From Saprospiraceae bacterium UBA2329 (GTDB lineage: Bacteria > Bacteroidota > Bacteroidia > Chitinophagales > Saprospiraceae): a stretch of DNA of 9,046 nt. Position 1 is the stretch's first letter. Each line of letters starts with the position of its first letter. The translations under genes were made by a program, and so were the position numbers. The notes beneath the pieces are model-generated. The model made no database searches and was not told the origin of the DNA. It saw nothing but the letters and a program-made list of their open reading frames with translations. Positions 1 to 6,647 of this stretch are shown piece by piece. The stretch lies in NCBI GenBank assembly GCA_002344975.1, contig DDUV01000012.1, forward strand, positions 13,100 to 22,145, written 5' to 3'.

Positions 1-273
1 CCACTTTATTTTTTATCGCCCCTATGAGACGTTCGTGCCCGAAGAAAGACACTTTAATCGCCCCACAAAGGTACATTTTTTTAAAACTACCGACTTGCCT
101 TTCGGGCAAACCGGGTCTTGCGTCGTAATATATTGACAACCTCAATCAGTTTATTGAAACTATTCATTTTGACGATACTTTCCGGCGTGGTAAATTTGCA
201 TGCGCTTTCACAGAAACAGCCATGCTGCATCCGGCGCTCGAACCATATCTATAATCAAAATAAAATCAAAATC
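1..273. other. katG upstream region
   Basis: No complete gene is visible here. A short perfect hairpin (arms TTGCC and GGCAA, 5-nt loop) lies at 95-109 without a T tract. The katG reading frame stays open upstream to a TTG at 118 and would add 52 residues with a hydrophobic, signal-peptide-like stretch; I treat this as probably untranslated. I found no convincing plus-strand TAnnTTTG box for katG: the nearest, TCATTTTG at 164-171, misses one base and has no TTG at the right distance. I recognise no OxyR or PerR operator. The last 20 bases before the ATG are A-rich, as is usual for Bacteroidota starts. Confidence 0.5.
66..73 (-). promoter_or_regulatory. possible leftward Bacteroidota -7 box
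   Basis: The minus strand reads TACCTTTG, an exact match to TAnnTTTG. Transcription would run out of the left end of the window, divergent from katG. No TTG lies at the expected distance upstream of it and no start codon is visible on the minus strand between it and the window edge, so this is only a candidate. Confidence 0.25.
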
Positions 274-2460
274 ATGAGTCAGCAACCCACGGGTAAATGC
301 CCCTTCCACAGTGCAGGCGGCGGCACCACCAACAGAGACTGGTGGCCCAATCAATTGAAATTGAACATTCTACGCCAAAACTCCTCTCTCGTCAACCCAA
401 TGGAGGAGACTTTCAACTATGCAGAGGAGTTCAAAACTTTGGACCTCGCAGCCGTCAAACAAGACATCTTCAATTTGATGACCACCTCCCAAGACTGGTG
501 GCCCGCAGACTACGGCCATTACGGCCCCTTTTTCATTCGCATGGCCTGGCACAGCGCCGGCACCTACCGCATTCACGACGGACGCGGCGGGGCAGGCTCC
601 GGTACTCAGCGCTTTGCTCCGCTCAATAGCTGGCCCGACAATGCCAACTTGGACAAAGCCCGCCTCCTGCTCTGGCCGGTGAAGAAAAAATATGGCCGCA
701 AAATCTCCTGGGCCGACCTCATGATCCTTGCCGGCAACTGCGCCCTGGAATCTATGGGTTTCCCGACATTCGGTTTCGCAGGCGGTCGTGAAGACGTATG
801 GCAGCCCGAAGAAGACATCTACTGGGGTTCGGAGGCCGAATGGCTGGGCGACAAGCGTTACACCGGCGACCGCGACCTGGAAAACCCGCTGGCCGCCGTA
901 CAAATGGGGCTTATCTACGTCAACCCGGAAGGCCCCAACGGCAATCCCGATCCCATAGCGGCCGCCCGCGACATCCGCGAGACCTTTGCCCGCATGGCCA
1001 TGAACGACGAGGAAACCGTAGCGCTCATTGCAGGCGGTCACACCTTCGGCAAAACCCACGGCGCCGCCGATCCCGGCAAGTATGTGGGCCGCGAACCCGC
1101 AGCAGGCTCTATCGAGGAGCAGAGTACCGGTTGGAAAAATACATTCGGCACAGGCAACGCCGGCGACACCATCACCAGCGGCCTCGAAGGCGCCTGGACG
1201 ACTACGCCCACCAAATGGAGCAACAACTTTTTCTGGAATCTCTTTGGCTATGAATGGGAACTGACCAAAAGCCCGGCCGGAGCGCACCAATGGATTCCGA
1301 AGCACGGCATGGGCGCAGGCACCGTACCCGATGCCCATGATCCCAACAAGCGCCATACGCCGGTGATGCTGACCACCGACCTGGCGCTGCGTTTCGATCC
1401 TGCTTATGAGAAGATTTCGCGCCGCTTCCATGAAAACCCTGATGAGTTTGCCGACGCCTTCGCGCGCGCCTGGTTCAAACTGACGCACCGCGACATGGGG
1501 CCGCGCTCGCGCTACCTCGGCCCGGAAGTACCCGCCGAAGAGCTGATCTGGCAAGACCCGGTTCCGGCGGTCAACCACCCGCTCATTGATGATAGCGACA
1601 TCGCCGATCTCAAGTCCAAAATTCTTGCTTCGGGGCTGACGGTAGGCCAATTGGCTGCTACCGCATGGGCTTCGGCTTCTACTTTCCGCGGCTCCGACAA
1701 GCGCGGAGGCGCCAACGGCGCACGCATCCGGCTGGCTCCGCAAAAGTACTGGGAGGCCAACAACCCGGCGCAATTGTCCAAAGTATTAGATACGCTGGAG
1801 GGCATACAAGCTGCTTTCAATACGGCAAACGCCGGCGGCAAGCAGGTATCTGTGGCCGATTTGATCGTACTTGGCGGTTGCGCAGCCGTAGAGCAGGCAG
1901 CTAAAAATGCAGGCCACGATGTGAAAGTACCCTTTGCGCCGGGTCGTACCGATGCAACGCAGGAACAAACCGACGTGGAATCCTTCGCAGTACTCGAACC
2001 GCTGGCCGACGGCTTCCGCAATTACGCCAAAGCATCCGTGGCCGGCGTAGCGGAAAACTGGCTGATTGACAAGGCCCAACTCCTCACGCTGACGGCTCCT
2101 GAAATGACGGCATTAGTGGGCGGATTGCGCGCCATGAATGCCAATTACGACGGTTCGCAGCACGGTGTTTTTACCCATCGCCCGGAAGCGCTGAGCAACG
2201 ATTTCTTTGTCAACCTCTTGGATTTCAGCACAACCTGGAACGCTACTTCCGATGCCCAGACGGCATTTGAGGGCCGCGACCGCGCCACCGGCAAGGTAAA
2301 GTGGACGGGTACCCGCGCCGATCTCATCTTTGGCTCCAACACCGAACTGCGCGCAGTGGCAGAGGTGTATGCCTGCGAAGATGCTCAGGAGAAGTTCGTA
2401 CACGACTTTGTAGCAGCCTGGACGAAAGTGATGAACTTGGACCGTTTCGATCTGGCTTGA
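274..2460 (+). CDS. katG: Catalase-peroxidase KatG (HPI)
   Basis: Bifunctional heme enzyme that dismutates hydrogen peroxide and also acts as a peroxidase. The product is 728 residues, the usual family length. Seen in the sequence: the distal triad Arg89, Trp92, His93 in the RMAWHSAGTYR motif; the proximal heme ligand His256 in GGHTFGKTHG, with partner Trp315 and Asp369; Tyr215 and Met241, placed to form the Met-Tyr-Trp cross-link with Trp92 that catalase activity needs; and the mobile Arg at about 413. The C-terminal half (from about 430) is the duplicated, heme-free peroxidase domain. I chose the ATG at 274 because it gives the typical N-terminus (MSQQPTGKCPFHS) after an A-rich leader; an in-frame TTG at 118 would add a hydrophobic extension. 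It is monocistronic, with a terminator just downstream. The likely role is cytoplasmic peroxide defence. Residue equivalences were placed by motif spacing from memory of M. tuberculosis KatG. Confidence 0.97.
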   Translation: MSQQPTGKCPFHSAGGGTTNRDWWPNQLKLNILRQNSSLVNPMEETFNYAEEFKTLDLAAVKQDIFNLMTTSQDWWPADYGHYGPFFIRMAWHSAGTYRIHDGRGGAGSGTQRFAPLNSWPDNANLDKARLLLWPVKKKYGRKISWADLMILAGNCALESMGFPTFGFAGGREDVWQPEEDIYWGSEAEWLGDKRYTGDRDLENPLAAVQMGLIYVNPEGPNGNPDPIAAARDIRETFARMAMNDEETVALIAGGHTFGKTHGAADPGKYVGREPAAGSIEEQSTGWKNTFGTGNAGDTITSGLEGAWTTTPTKWSNNFFWNLFGYEWELTKSPAGAHQWIPKHGMGAGTVPDAHDPNKRHTPVMLTTDLALRFDPAYEKISRRFHENPDEFADAFARAWFKLTHRDMGPRSRYLGPEVPAEELIWQDPVPAVNHPLIDDSDIADLKSKILASGLTVGQLAATAWASASTFRGSDKRGGANGARIRLAPQKYWEANNPAQLSKVLDTLEGIQAAFNTANAGGKQVSVADLIVLGGCAAVEQAAKNAGHDVKVPFAPGRTDATQEQTDVESFAVLEPLADGFRNYAKASVAGVAENWLIDKAQLLTLTAPEMTALVGGLRAMNANYDGSQHGVFTHRPEALSNDFFVNLLDFSTTWNATSDAQTAFEGRDRATGKVKWTGTRADLIFGSNTELRAVAEVYACEDAQEKFVHDFVAAWTKVMNLDRFDLA

Positions 2461-2507
2461 TTTTAGATTTTTTATCCTGTCTTATATAACAATTTGTTCA
2501 TTTCCAG

Positions 2508-2537
2508 AGGCAGCCTGTAACAACGGGCTGCCTTTTT
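2508..2537 (+). terminator. Rho-independent terminator of katG
   Basis: A perfect 8-bp stem (AGGCAGCC pairing with GGCTGCCT), 10-nt loop, then a T5 run, 48 bases after the katG stop. On the minus strand no T tract follows the hairpin, so it should act mainly on katG, although the convergent gene ends only a few bases away and its transcript would also carry the stem. Confidence 0.9.
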
Positions 2538-2539
2538 AT

Positions 2540-3637
2540 TTATATTTTTAGAATGCTATACTGGATATCGAGTATTTCCAAATGCAGCCAAGTCCAGTCT
2601 CCGCTGTCTAATTTCCAAGTGGCTTTCATTTTGGAGGGTACTTTAATACCCTCGAAGACGGCATAATCATCTACGGTCAGAATCCATTCTTTTCTTTCTG
2701 AATCGGGCGCATTGCCCTGATATCGCAGAGCGACGAATCGGGTGAAATTGCCTTTTTCATCAAAATGAAAACTACCGCTCCCTTCTGTGCCTTGGTATGC
2801 AATGGTTGCCTTGGCGCTGAGATCGTCTATCGGTTCCCATTTGACATACGGGCTGAGAGCCAGCGAAGGAAACCACACCATCTCGCCGAGGAGTCTTTGT
2901 ATGGAGCCTTCGTCCAATTTTTCGCCGCACTCGTTGACAATAGTCAGCAGAGCGTTCATTTTGATCAACATTTCGCCCTCGCCGTTCTGCAACTTATCCC
3001 GGCCTCTGAACCACATCAGAGGGTTCATTTTCAGATCAACCGACCAGATAAATGCCGGTTTGCTGACGTTGGTGTGTTGTATGGCTGTGGCGGGATACCA
3101 GTCTTTTTGCTCCGGCTTCATTTTCATCAACGCCTTTTGAATCACCCTTCCATTCGTCGCTTTGGGCTTGCCTACAGCGCCGCATTGAACCAGCCAACGT
3201 TGAACCGGAGTAGGCAAATAGGCAGTTTCTTCAAGCGACAAAACCGTCTGAGCCGGGGCTTCCGCAGGAACGAGAACCTCTAATGTTTCCTCACGTACCA
3301 ATCCATCAAACATCGAGTTTGCATAAGAAAATATCAACACTACCAGAATCAGCAAATTGGGCAGCGTACCCAATTGTGCGTCTTTCCAAAAGTATAGAAC
3401 CAGTATTTGTGAGATTTCAACTCCAACAAGCCCTACGATCCAGGCTGGTTTGGAATGTAACTGGTAAAGCACGCCGTAAACGAGCAGCAATGCCGCAGCC
3501 AAGAGCCAGATGGCGCCGAGCGGCTTGGAAATAGGTAGCGTCAGTTCTTCTATTTCTCTGATACCGAATGCTTTGACAAAGCCCAGTATATGAATCAGCG
3601 CATGTAGCGCAACGACGACCAGAAAAAAAGCTCTCAT
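2540..3637 (-). CDS. Membrane protein with DUF6544-type domain
   Basis: Protein of 365 residues with unknown function. Four hydrophobic segments (about 4-22, 38-59, 64-84 and 92-109) form an N-terminal membrane domain. A soluble domain follows from about 135, starting with LPTPVQRWL and containing WFPSLAL and ATIAYQG segments typical, as I recall, of proteins annotated DUF6544. No catalytic motif is recognisable. The start is the ATG at 3637, which puts the first membrane helix at the N-terminus; a GTG at 3673 would add 12 polar residues. The gene begins 63 bases after porB ends, same strand, with no terminator between, so it may be the last cistron of the por transcript. Its base composition looks less GC-rich than the por genes. 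A functional link to the oxidoreductase is not supported beyond position. The coding call is firm; the family name is moderately sure. Confidence 0.85.
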   Translation of the reverse strand: MRAFFLVVVALHALIHILGFVKAFGIREIEELTLPISKPLGAIWLLAAALLLVYGVLYQLHSKPAWIVGLVGVEISQILVLYFWKDAQLGTLPNLLILVVLIFSYANSMFDGLVREETLEVLVPAEAPAQTVLSLEETAYLPTPVQRWLVQCGAVGKPKATNGRVIQKALMKMKPEQKDWYPATAIQHTNVSKPAFIWSVDLKMNPLMWFRGRDKLQNGEGEMLIKMNALLTIVNECGEKLDEGSIQRLLGEMVWFPSLALSPYVKWEPIDDLSAKATIAYQGTEGSGSFHFDEKGNFTRFVALRYQGNAPDSERKEWILTVDDYAVFEGIKVPSKMKATWKLDSGDWTWLHLEILDIQYSILKI

Positions 3638-3700
3638 AATGGGTAGTTTGAGATGAAGACAAGCTTTATCCACCGCGGCGTGCTGACGACGTACCCGATT

Positions 3701-4597
3701 TTACGATTCCTCCAATTTTTCCAACCTTGCCCAATATTCCTCCACATGCGCCTGCACGTCGTCCAATGCCTGTTCATTGCCGGGCTGAAACAGCGGTCTG
3801 AAACGCCCCTGCAAGCGCAGACATTCCACCGCCGGCCGGAAGCGTTCGGGTTTGTAGCTGATGGCGTAGTGCTGCCGTTCCACCTCGAACAGCGGGAAGA
3901 GCCGCGTTTCTACCGCCATGCGCGCTACATGGATGCTCTGGGCGGGTTCGGTTTTGTGGCCCGGCGGGCAGGGGCCGTCCACCATGAGCAGCCGGAAGCC
4001 GTGTACCGACTTGGCTTTCTGCACTTTATTCCTGAAGTCTTCCAAAAAAGCGAGCGAGCAGGTAGCTGCGTAGGCCAGATTGTGCGCTGCCACAATGCCC
4101 ATGAGGTCTTTGGGCCAGGAGCGCTTGTACCCTGCGCCGGGATTCGTGGTAGTGACTGCACCGTATGGTGTGGCGGTGCTGGTTTGCACGCCGGTGTTCA
4201 TGTAGGCGCCGTTGTTGTTCACCACATAAAGTATGTTTTCGTCGCGTGCGGCGGCCCCCGACAGTGCCTGCAAGCCGATGTCGAAGGTGCCCCCGTCGCC
4301 GGCGAGTACAGCTACCGTGACGTGTTGTTTGCCCTGCCGGTCTAATGCGGCGCGCACACCGGTAGCGGTGGCCGGAGATGCGGCAAAAAGGGTATGTACT
4401 ACGTTGGCTTTCAGGTCATTGAGCGGGTATGGCCCGGATATGATGGACAGGCAGGAAGCGGGCATGACATACACGGTTTCCGGCCCCAGTATGTCGGTGA
4501 GGTGACGTACCAACAGCGACCAGCCGCAGCCTCTGCAACTGAGTGCGCCGGAGTAAACCTGTTCTTCCTGAATCAAAAATTTCATGCTCGGTTCCAT
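3701..4597 (-). CDS. porB: 2-oxoacid:ferredoxin oxidoreductase, beta subunit
   Basis: The 298-residue TPP-binding subunit of a pyruvate or 2-oxoacid:acceptor oxidoreductase. It holds the thiamine diphosphate pyrophosphate through Mg2+ and a proximal [4Fe-4S] cluster that takes electrons from the hydroxyethyl-TPP intermediate. Seen: the TPP motif from GDGGTFDIG (100-108) to the Asn-rich NNNGAYMNTG (127-136), and four cysteines in the PorB arrangement: Cys21 and Cys24 (CRGCG), Cys49, and Cys210 in DGPCPPG. The start at 4597 follows an A-rich leader; Met5 (4585) is an alternative. In the usual operon it would sit directly behind porA, but here about 700 bases with an oppositely oriented gene separate them. 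The partners are porA and the PorG fusion. Substrate (pyruvate, branched-chain or other oxoacid) cannot be fixed from sequence; size and motifs match the pyruvate/2-ketoisovalerate family. Confidence 0.93.
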   Translation of the reverse strand: MEPSMKFLIQEEQVYSGALSCRGCGWSLLVRHLTDILGPETVYVMPASCLSIISGPYPLNDLKANVVHTLFAASPATATGVRAALDRQGKQHVTVAVLAGDGGTFDIGLQALSGAAARDENILYVVNNNGAYMNTGVQTSTATPYGAVTTTNPGAGYKRSWPKDLMGIVAAHNLAYAATCSLAFLEDFRNKVQKAKSVHGFRLLMVDGPCPPGHKTEPAQSIHVARMAVETRLFPLFEVERQHYAISYKPERFRPAVECLRLQGRFRPLFQPGNEQALDDVQAHVEEYWARLEKLEES

Positions 4598-4633
4598 GGT
4601 GGTTGTTTTTTGTTGTTATCCGTGTGTTTTAGA

Positions 4634-4731
4634 AAGCTGCAAGCCGTAAGCTGCAAGCCGTAAGCTGCAAGCCGTAAGCTGCAAGCTGCAAGCCTCAAGC
4701 CGTAAGCTGCAAGCTGCAAGCCGTAAGCCGC
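4634..4731 (+). repeat. Tandem heptamer array, 14 units (AAGCYNN)
   Basis: Fourteen uninterrupted 7-bp units in perfect register. Seven are AAGCTGC, five AAGCCGT, one AAGCCTC and one AAGCCGC; the first six strictly alternate between the two main forms. A decayed fifteenth unit follows at 4732-4738. The array starts 36 bases upstream of the porB start codon, so it lies in the porB leader if the operon is transcribed through. The alternating forms suggest growth by duplication of a 14-bp pair. The units are far too short, and lack spacers, for CRISPR. Confidence 0.95.
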
Positions 4732-4747
4732 AAGTGAGATATGTGTG

Positions 4748-4777
4748 TTGTTGTTTTGGCATTTACAGGTACTTTTG
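4748..4777 (+). promoter_or_regulatory. Bacteroidota-type promoter for the four-helix-bundle gene
   Basis: TTG at 4748-4750, a 19-base gap, then TACTTTTG at 4770-4777, an exact TAnnTTTG. Expected initiation a few bases downstream leaves a leader of about 40 bases before the ATG at 4825. It lies inside the element core, right next to the 14-unit array, so the gene carries its own promoter. The region is T-rich, which raises the chance of a random match. Confidence 0.45.
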
Positions 4778-4824
4778 TCAAATTCGTATCGGTCCTGAAT
4801 TTTTTTTGTTCAAAATAGAAGTCA

Positions 4825-5175
4825 ATGAGGAATTTCAAAAAACTATTAGTTTGGCAAAAGGCCATGAAAATCGTAGAACTTACCTACCAGATGACAGATA
4901 AATTTCCTGATTATGAAAAATTCGGCTTGACTTCTCAGTGTCAAAGATCAGCAGTAAGTATAGCCTCCAATATCGCGGAAGGCAGTAGCAGACGCAGTGA
5001 AAAAGACAAATACCGATTTTCTGAAATTGCATTAGGATCAGCATTTGAATTAGAAACACAAGTCTTGGTAGCCCAACTTCGCCAATATGCTTCTCCTGAA
5101 CTCATTCAAGCCTTGCTGAAAGAAATTGAAGAAGAACAAAGCATGCTTTCGAAATATATGGAGCGCCTTCAATAA
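4825..5175 (+). CDS. Four-helix-bundle protein, 23S rRNA intervening-sequence family
   Basis: A 116-residue, almost entirely helical protein. It shows the family hallmarks: the N-terminal F-x2-L-x-VWQKA motif (4-13), a KFPDYEKFGLTSQ segment (26-38), the central RSAVSIASNIAEGS core (41-54), a GSAFELETQ helix (71-79), and a final Glu-rich helix. This family (PF05635/TIGR02436) was named from genes in intervening sequences of 23S rRNA of Leptospira and others, and is structurally related to Avd, the accessory protein of diversity-generating retroelements. Its biochemical role is not established; nucleic-acid binding by an oligomer is the usual guess. Here there is no rRNA and no reverse transcriptase. 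The gene opposes the por genes, is AT-rich, and is bracketed by inverted heptamer arrays. The ATG at 4825 gives the canonical N-terminus. Confidence 0.93.
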   Translation: MRNFKKLLVWQKAMKIVELTYQMTDKFPDYEKFGLTSQCQRSAVSIASNIAEGSSRRSEKDKYRFSEIALGSAFELETQVLVAQLRQYASPELIQALLKEIEEEQSMLSKYMERLQ

Positions 5176-5224
5176 AATACATTGATCGTTAACTGATCGT
5201 CGAAGGCATTGCAACCCCCAGTTT

Positions 5225-5286
5225 ATGGCTTGTAGCTTGCGGCTCAAAGCTGTTGCAACCTGCCAAGAGCCTGTAGCTTGTAGCCG
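5225..5286 (-). repeat. Degenerate heptamer array, 9 units, inverted
   Basis: Read on the minus strand from 5286 to 5225 this is nine consecutive NNGCNNN units, with one 6-bp unit (5246-5251) as the only break in phase. Three units are AAGCTAC or AAGCCAT, close to the AAGCYNN units at the other end of the element; the rest have diverged but keep GC at positions 3 and 4. The array ends 12 bases before the porA stop codon. It could pair partly with the array at 4634-4731 in a read-through RNA. Confidence 0.8.
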
Positions 5287-5298
5287 CACCAACCAGCC

Positions 5299-6486
5299 CT
5301 ACTCTACCCAATTCACCACCTCTGCATCTTCCCTCAACGCCATTTGAATGATGCGTTCCACCGTAGTCGGAGGCACGTCCTTGCCGCCCACACCGGCGTA
5401 AAAATCCAGCAAACTCAGGGGCCGGCCGTACAGTGCCCGCTGCATTTCCTGATACAAAGCGCCCTCCCGGTCTCCCATAAAATTGCGCTCTATCACCGCA
5501 AGGCGCGCACCGTCCGACAGTGGTCGCAAGGCTTCCAGTACTGCCTGCCGTGGGAAAGGTTTGAACAGCCGCAGCTTCAGCAGACCTACTTCAGAATGAC
5601 TCCGGATGACGCCCCGCGCCGTAGTGGTGATGCTGGACACCGTGACCAAGACCAGTTTCGTTTGCGGCCCGATGTTGACGGCCTCCACATTGTGGTACTC
5701 CCGGCCGAATGTTTGGGCAAATTCAGCGGCGATTTCCTCGGCTGCAGTTTCTACCCGGCAGGCGTCCTGCCAGAAATTGTGATTGAACTTACCGTAGTGT
5801 TCCGGCGGCACCAGTCCTCCGATGGCCTTCGGGTGTTCCATGTCAACGGCGGTGATGCCGGGCTGTTTGGCAGGTAGGAAAGCGTCGGTCAAATCCTGAT
5901 CGGGTACCCACACGTTTTCACTGGTATGGCTTTGATAGAAGGCATCGAGTACCACCAGCACCGGCAAATTGAGCTGCTCGGCCAACCTGTATGCCTGAAT
6001 CACCGTATCCAAAACCTCCTGCGAACTCTCGCCGTAAAACTGTACCCAGCCGGTATCGCGCTGCGAAAGCGAATCGGACTGATCCGACCAGATATTCCAC
6101 GGAAATGAAGGCCGCCCCACGTTGCAGGCCACTATCGGCAGCCGCAGGTGGGCAATGGCGTGCAGCACCTCGTGGGCATAAAACAAGCCCTGCCCGGCCG
6201 TAGCCGTGAACACCCGCGCCCCGGCCGTCGCTGCGCCTTTGGCTGCCGCAAATACCGAGTGCTCGCTCTCCATATTAATATAGGTGGCATCCATCTCGCC
6301 CGATGCGCACATTTCGGCAATGCGCTCCACAATGGAGGTTTGTGGCGTGATGGGATAGGCCGGCACAAAGTCCACTCGGCACAGTTTGGCAGCTTCGGCG
6401 GCAGCATAATTGCCTTTCATTACCTTCTGCCGATGGTGCGGGTATCGGGTCGTTTTGGTTTTCTTTTCAGGATGTATGGCTGTCAT
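5299..6486 (-). CDS. porA: 2-oxoacid:ferredoxin oxidoreductase, alpha subunit
   Basis: The 395-residue alpha subunit of a pyruvate or 2-oxoacid:acceptor oxidoreductase, matching the size of archaeal-type PorA. It supplies the pyrimidine-binding half of the TPP site and the substrate pocket. Seen: the YPITPQT signature (44-50) that contacts the oxoacid region, and the MESEHS segment (72-77), where a conserved Glu is expected to activate the TPP aminopyrimidine. A transketolase-C-like domain follows from about 260, ending with a GVGGKDVP motif near 363-370. The start at 6486 leaves about 22 basic, poorly conserved-looking residues before MKGNYAAAEAAKL; the internal Met23 (6420) is a plausible alternative. 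It should form the catalytic heterodimer with PorB and pass electrons to the fused PorG/GltD/PorD protein encoded just upstream. Repeat elements lie on both sides. Confidence 0.94.
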   Translation of the reverse strand: MTAIHPEKKTKTTRYPHHRQKVMKGNYAAAEAAKLCRVDFVPAYPITPQTSIVERIAEMCASGEMDATYINMESEHSVFAAAKGAATAGARVFTATAGQGLFYAHEVLHAIAHLRLPIVACNVGRPSFPWNIWSDQSDSLSQRDTGWVQFYGESSQEVLDTVIQAYRLAEQLNLPVLVVLDAFYQSHTSENVWVPDQDLTDAFLPAKQPGITAVDMEHPKAIGGLVPPEHYGKFNHNFWQDACRVETAAEEIAAEFAQTFGREYHNVEAVNIGPQTKLVLVTVSSITTTARGVIRSHSEVGLLKLRLFKPFPRQAVLEALRPLSDGARLAVIERNFMGDREGALYQEMQRALYGRPLSLLDFYAGVGGKDVPPTTVERIIQMALREDAEVVNWVE

Positions 6487-6517
6487 AATCAGAACTCATT
6501 TTTGTAATAAAATCCGT

Positions 6518-6545
6518 CTGCTGCGAGCCGTGAGCCGCGAGCTAC
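6518..6545 (+). repeat. Heptamer array, 4 units (left arm)
   Basis: Four 7-bp units in register: CTGCTGC followed by three GAGCYRY-type units (GAGCCGT first, GAGCTAC last). It lies 31 bases upstream of the porA start codon in the porA leader. The GAGC form differs by one base from the AAGC form of the array at 4634. Confidence 0.75.
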
Positions 6546-6585
6546 GGGTTTGATTATCAATAAAATCGGCGATTGTTCTCCACCT

Positions 6586-6645
6586 GTTTTCATGCGACAC
6601 CTTCCCGTCTCGCTAAGGCTCGGCGGTTAGATGTCACCTGAAAAC
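6586..6645. other. Imperfect hairpin in the core of the small element
   Basis: Bases 6586-6600 can pair with 6631-6645 at 12 of 15 positions, including an uninterrupted outer run of seven (GTTTTCA with TGAAAAC). The 30-base loop is GC-rich. CACCTG occurs just before the left arm (6581-6586) and again within the right arm (6635-6640). Because the element lies in a transcribed gap, the hairpin could form in the operon mRNA. No T tract follows, so it is not a standard terminator. Confidence 0.5.
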
Positions 6646-6647
6646 TC

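Larger units (their letters stand above)
4634..5286. mobile_element. Heptad-array-bounded element carrying a four-helix-bundle gene
   Basis: A 653-bp unit wedged between the porA stop and the porB start. Both ends are arrays of 7-bp units of the form NNGCNNN, inverted relative to each other and both reading inward: 14 units at the porB side (4634-4731) and 9 at the porA side (5225-5286). The core (4732-5224) holds a TAnnTTTG promoter and a plus-strand gene, so transcription inside opposes the operon. The first 96 bases of that gene have 30 G or C, against 35 of 60 in a porA sample, which fits foreign origin. No transposase, reverse transcriptase or clear target duplication is visible, so calling it mobile is an inference, supported by the similarly built element at 6518-6675. 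Confidence 0.5.

Noticed and set aside
95..109. Short hairpin TTGCC-N5-GGCAA upstream of katG as terminator or operator
   Set aside because: Stem is only 5 bp with no T tract on either strand; too little to call a function.
370..1773. Long minus-strand open frame (467 codons) opposite katG
   Set aside because: It is the shadow of a GC-rich coding strand: no recognisable domain, low-complexity Gly/Ala/Val composition, and katG on the other strand is unambiguous over the same span.
3638..3673. Upstream GTG start for the DUF6544-type gene
   Set aside because: It would add 12 polar residues before a first membrane helix that begins right at the ATG at 3637.
3653..4345. Plus-strand open frame of 230 codons opposite porB
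   Set aside because: It lies antisense to a gene with intact TPP and cluster motifs and shows no family features of its own.
4634..4731. Possible CRISPR array
   Set aside because: The units are 7 bp, contiguous and without spacers; no cas gene is present.
5183..5200. TGATCGT repeated twice around GTTAAC after the four-helix-bundle gene, considered as a terminator
   Set aside because: The symmetry is short, not GC-rich and not followed by a T run; no terminator was found for this gene.
4634..5286. Diversity-generating retroelement remnant
   Set aside because: The protein is a relative of Avd only at family level; no reverse transcriptase, template/variable repeat pair or target gene is in the window.
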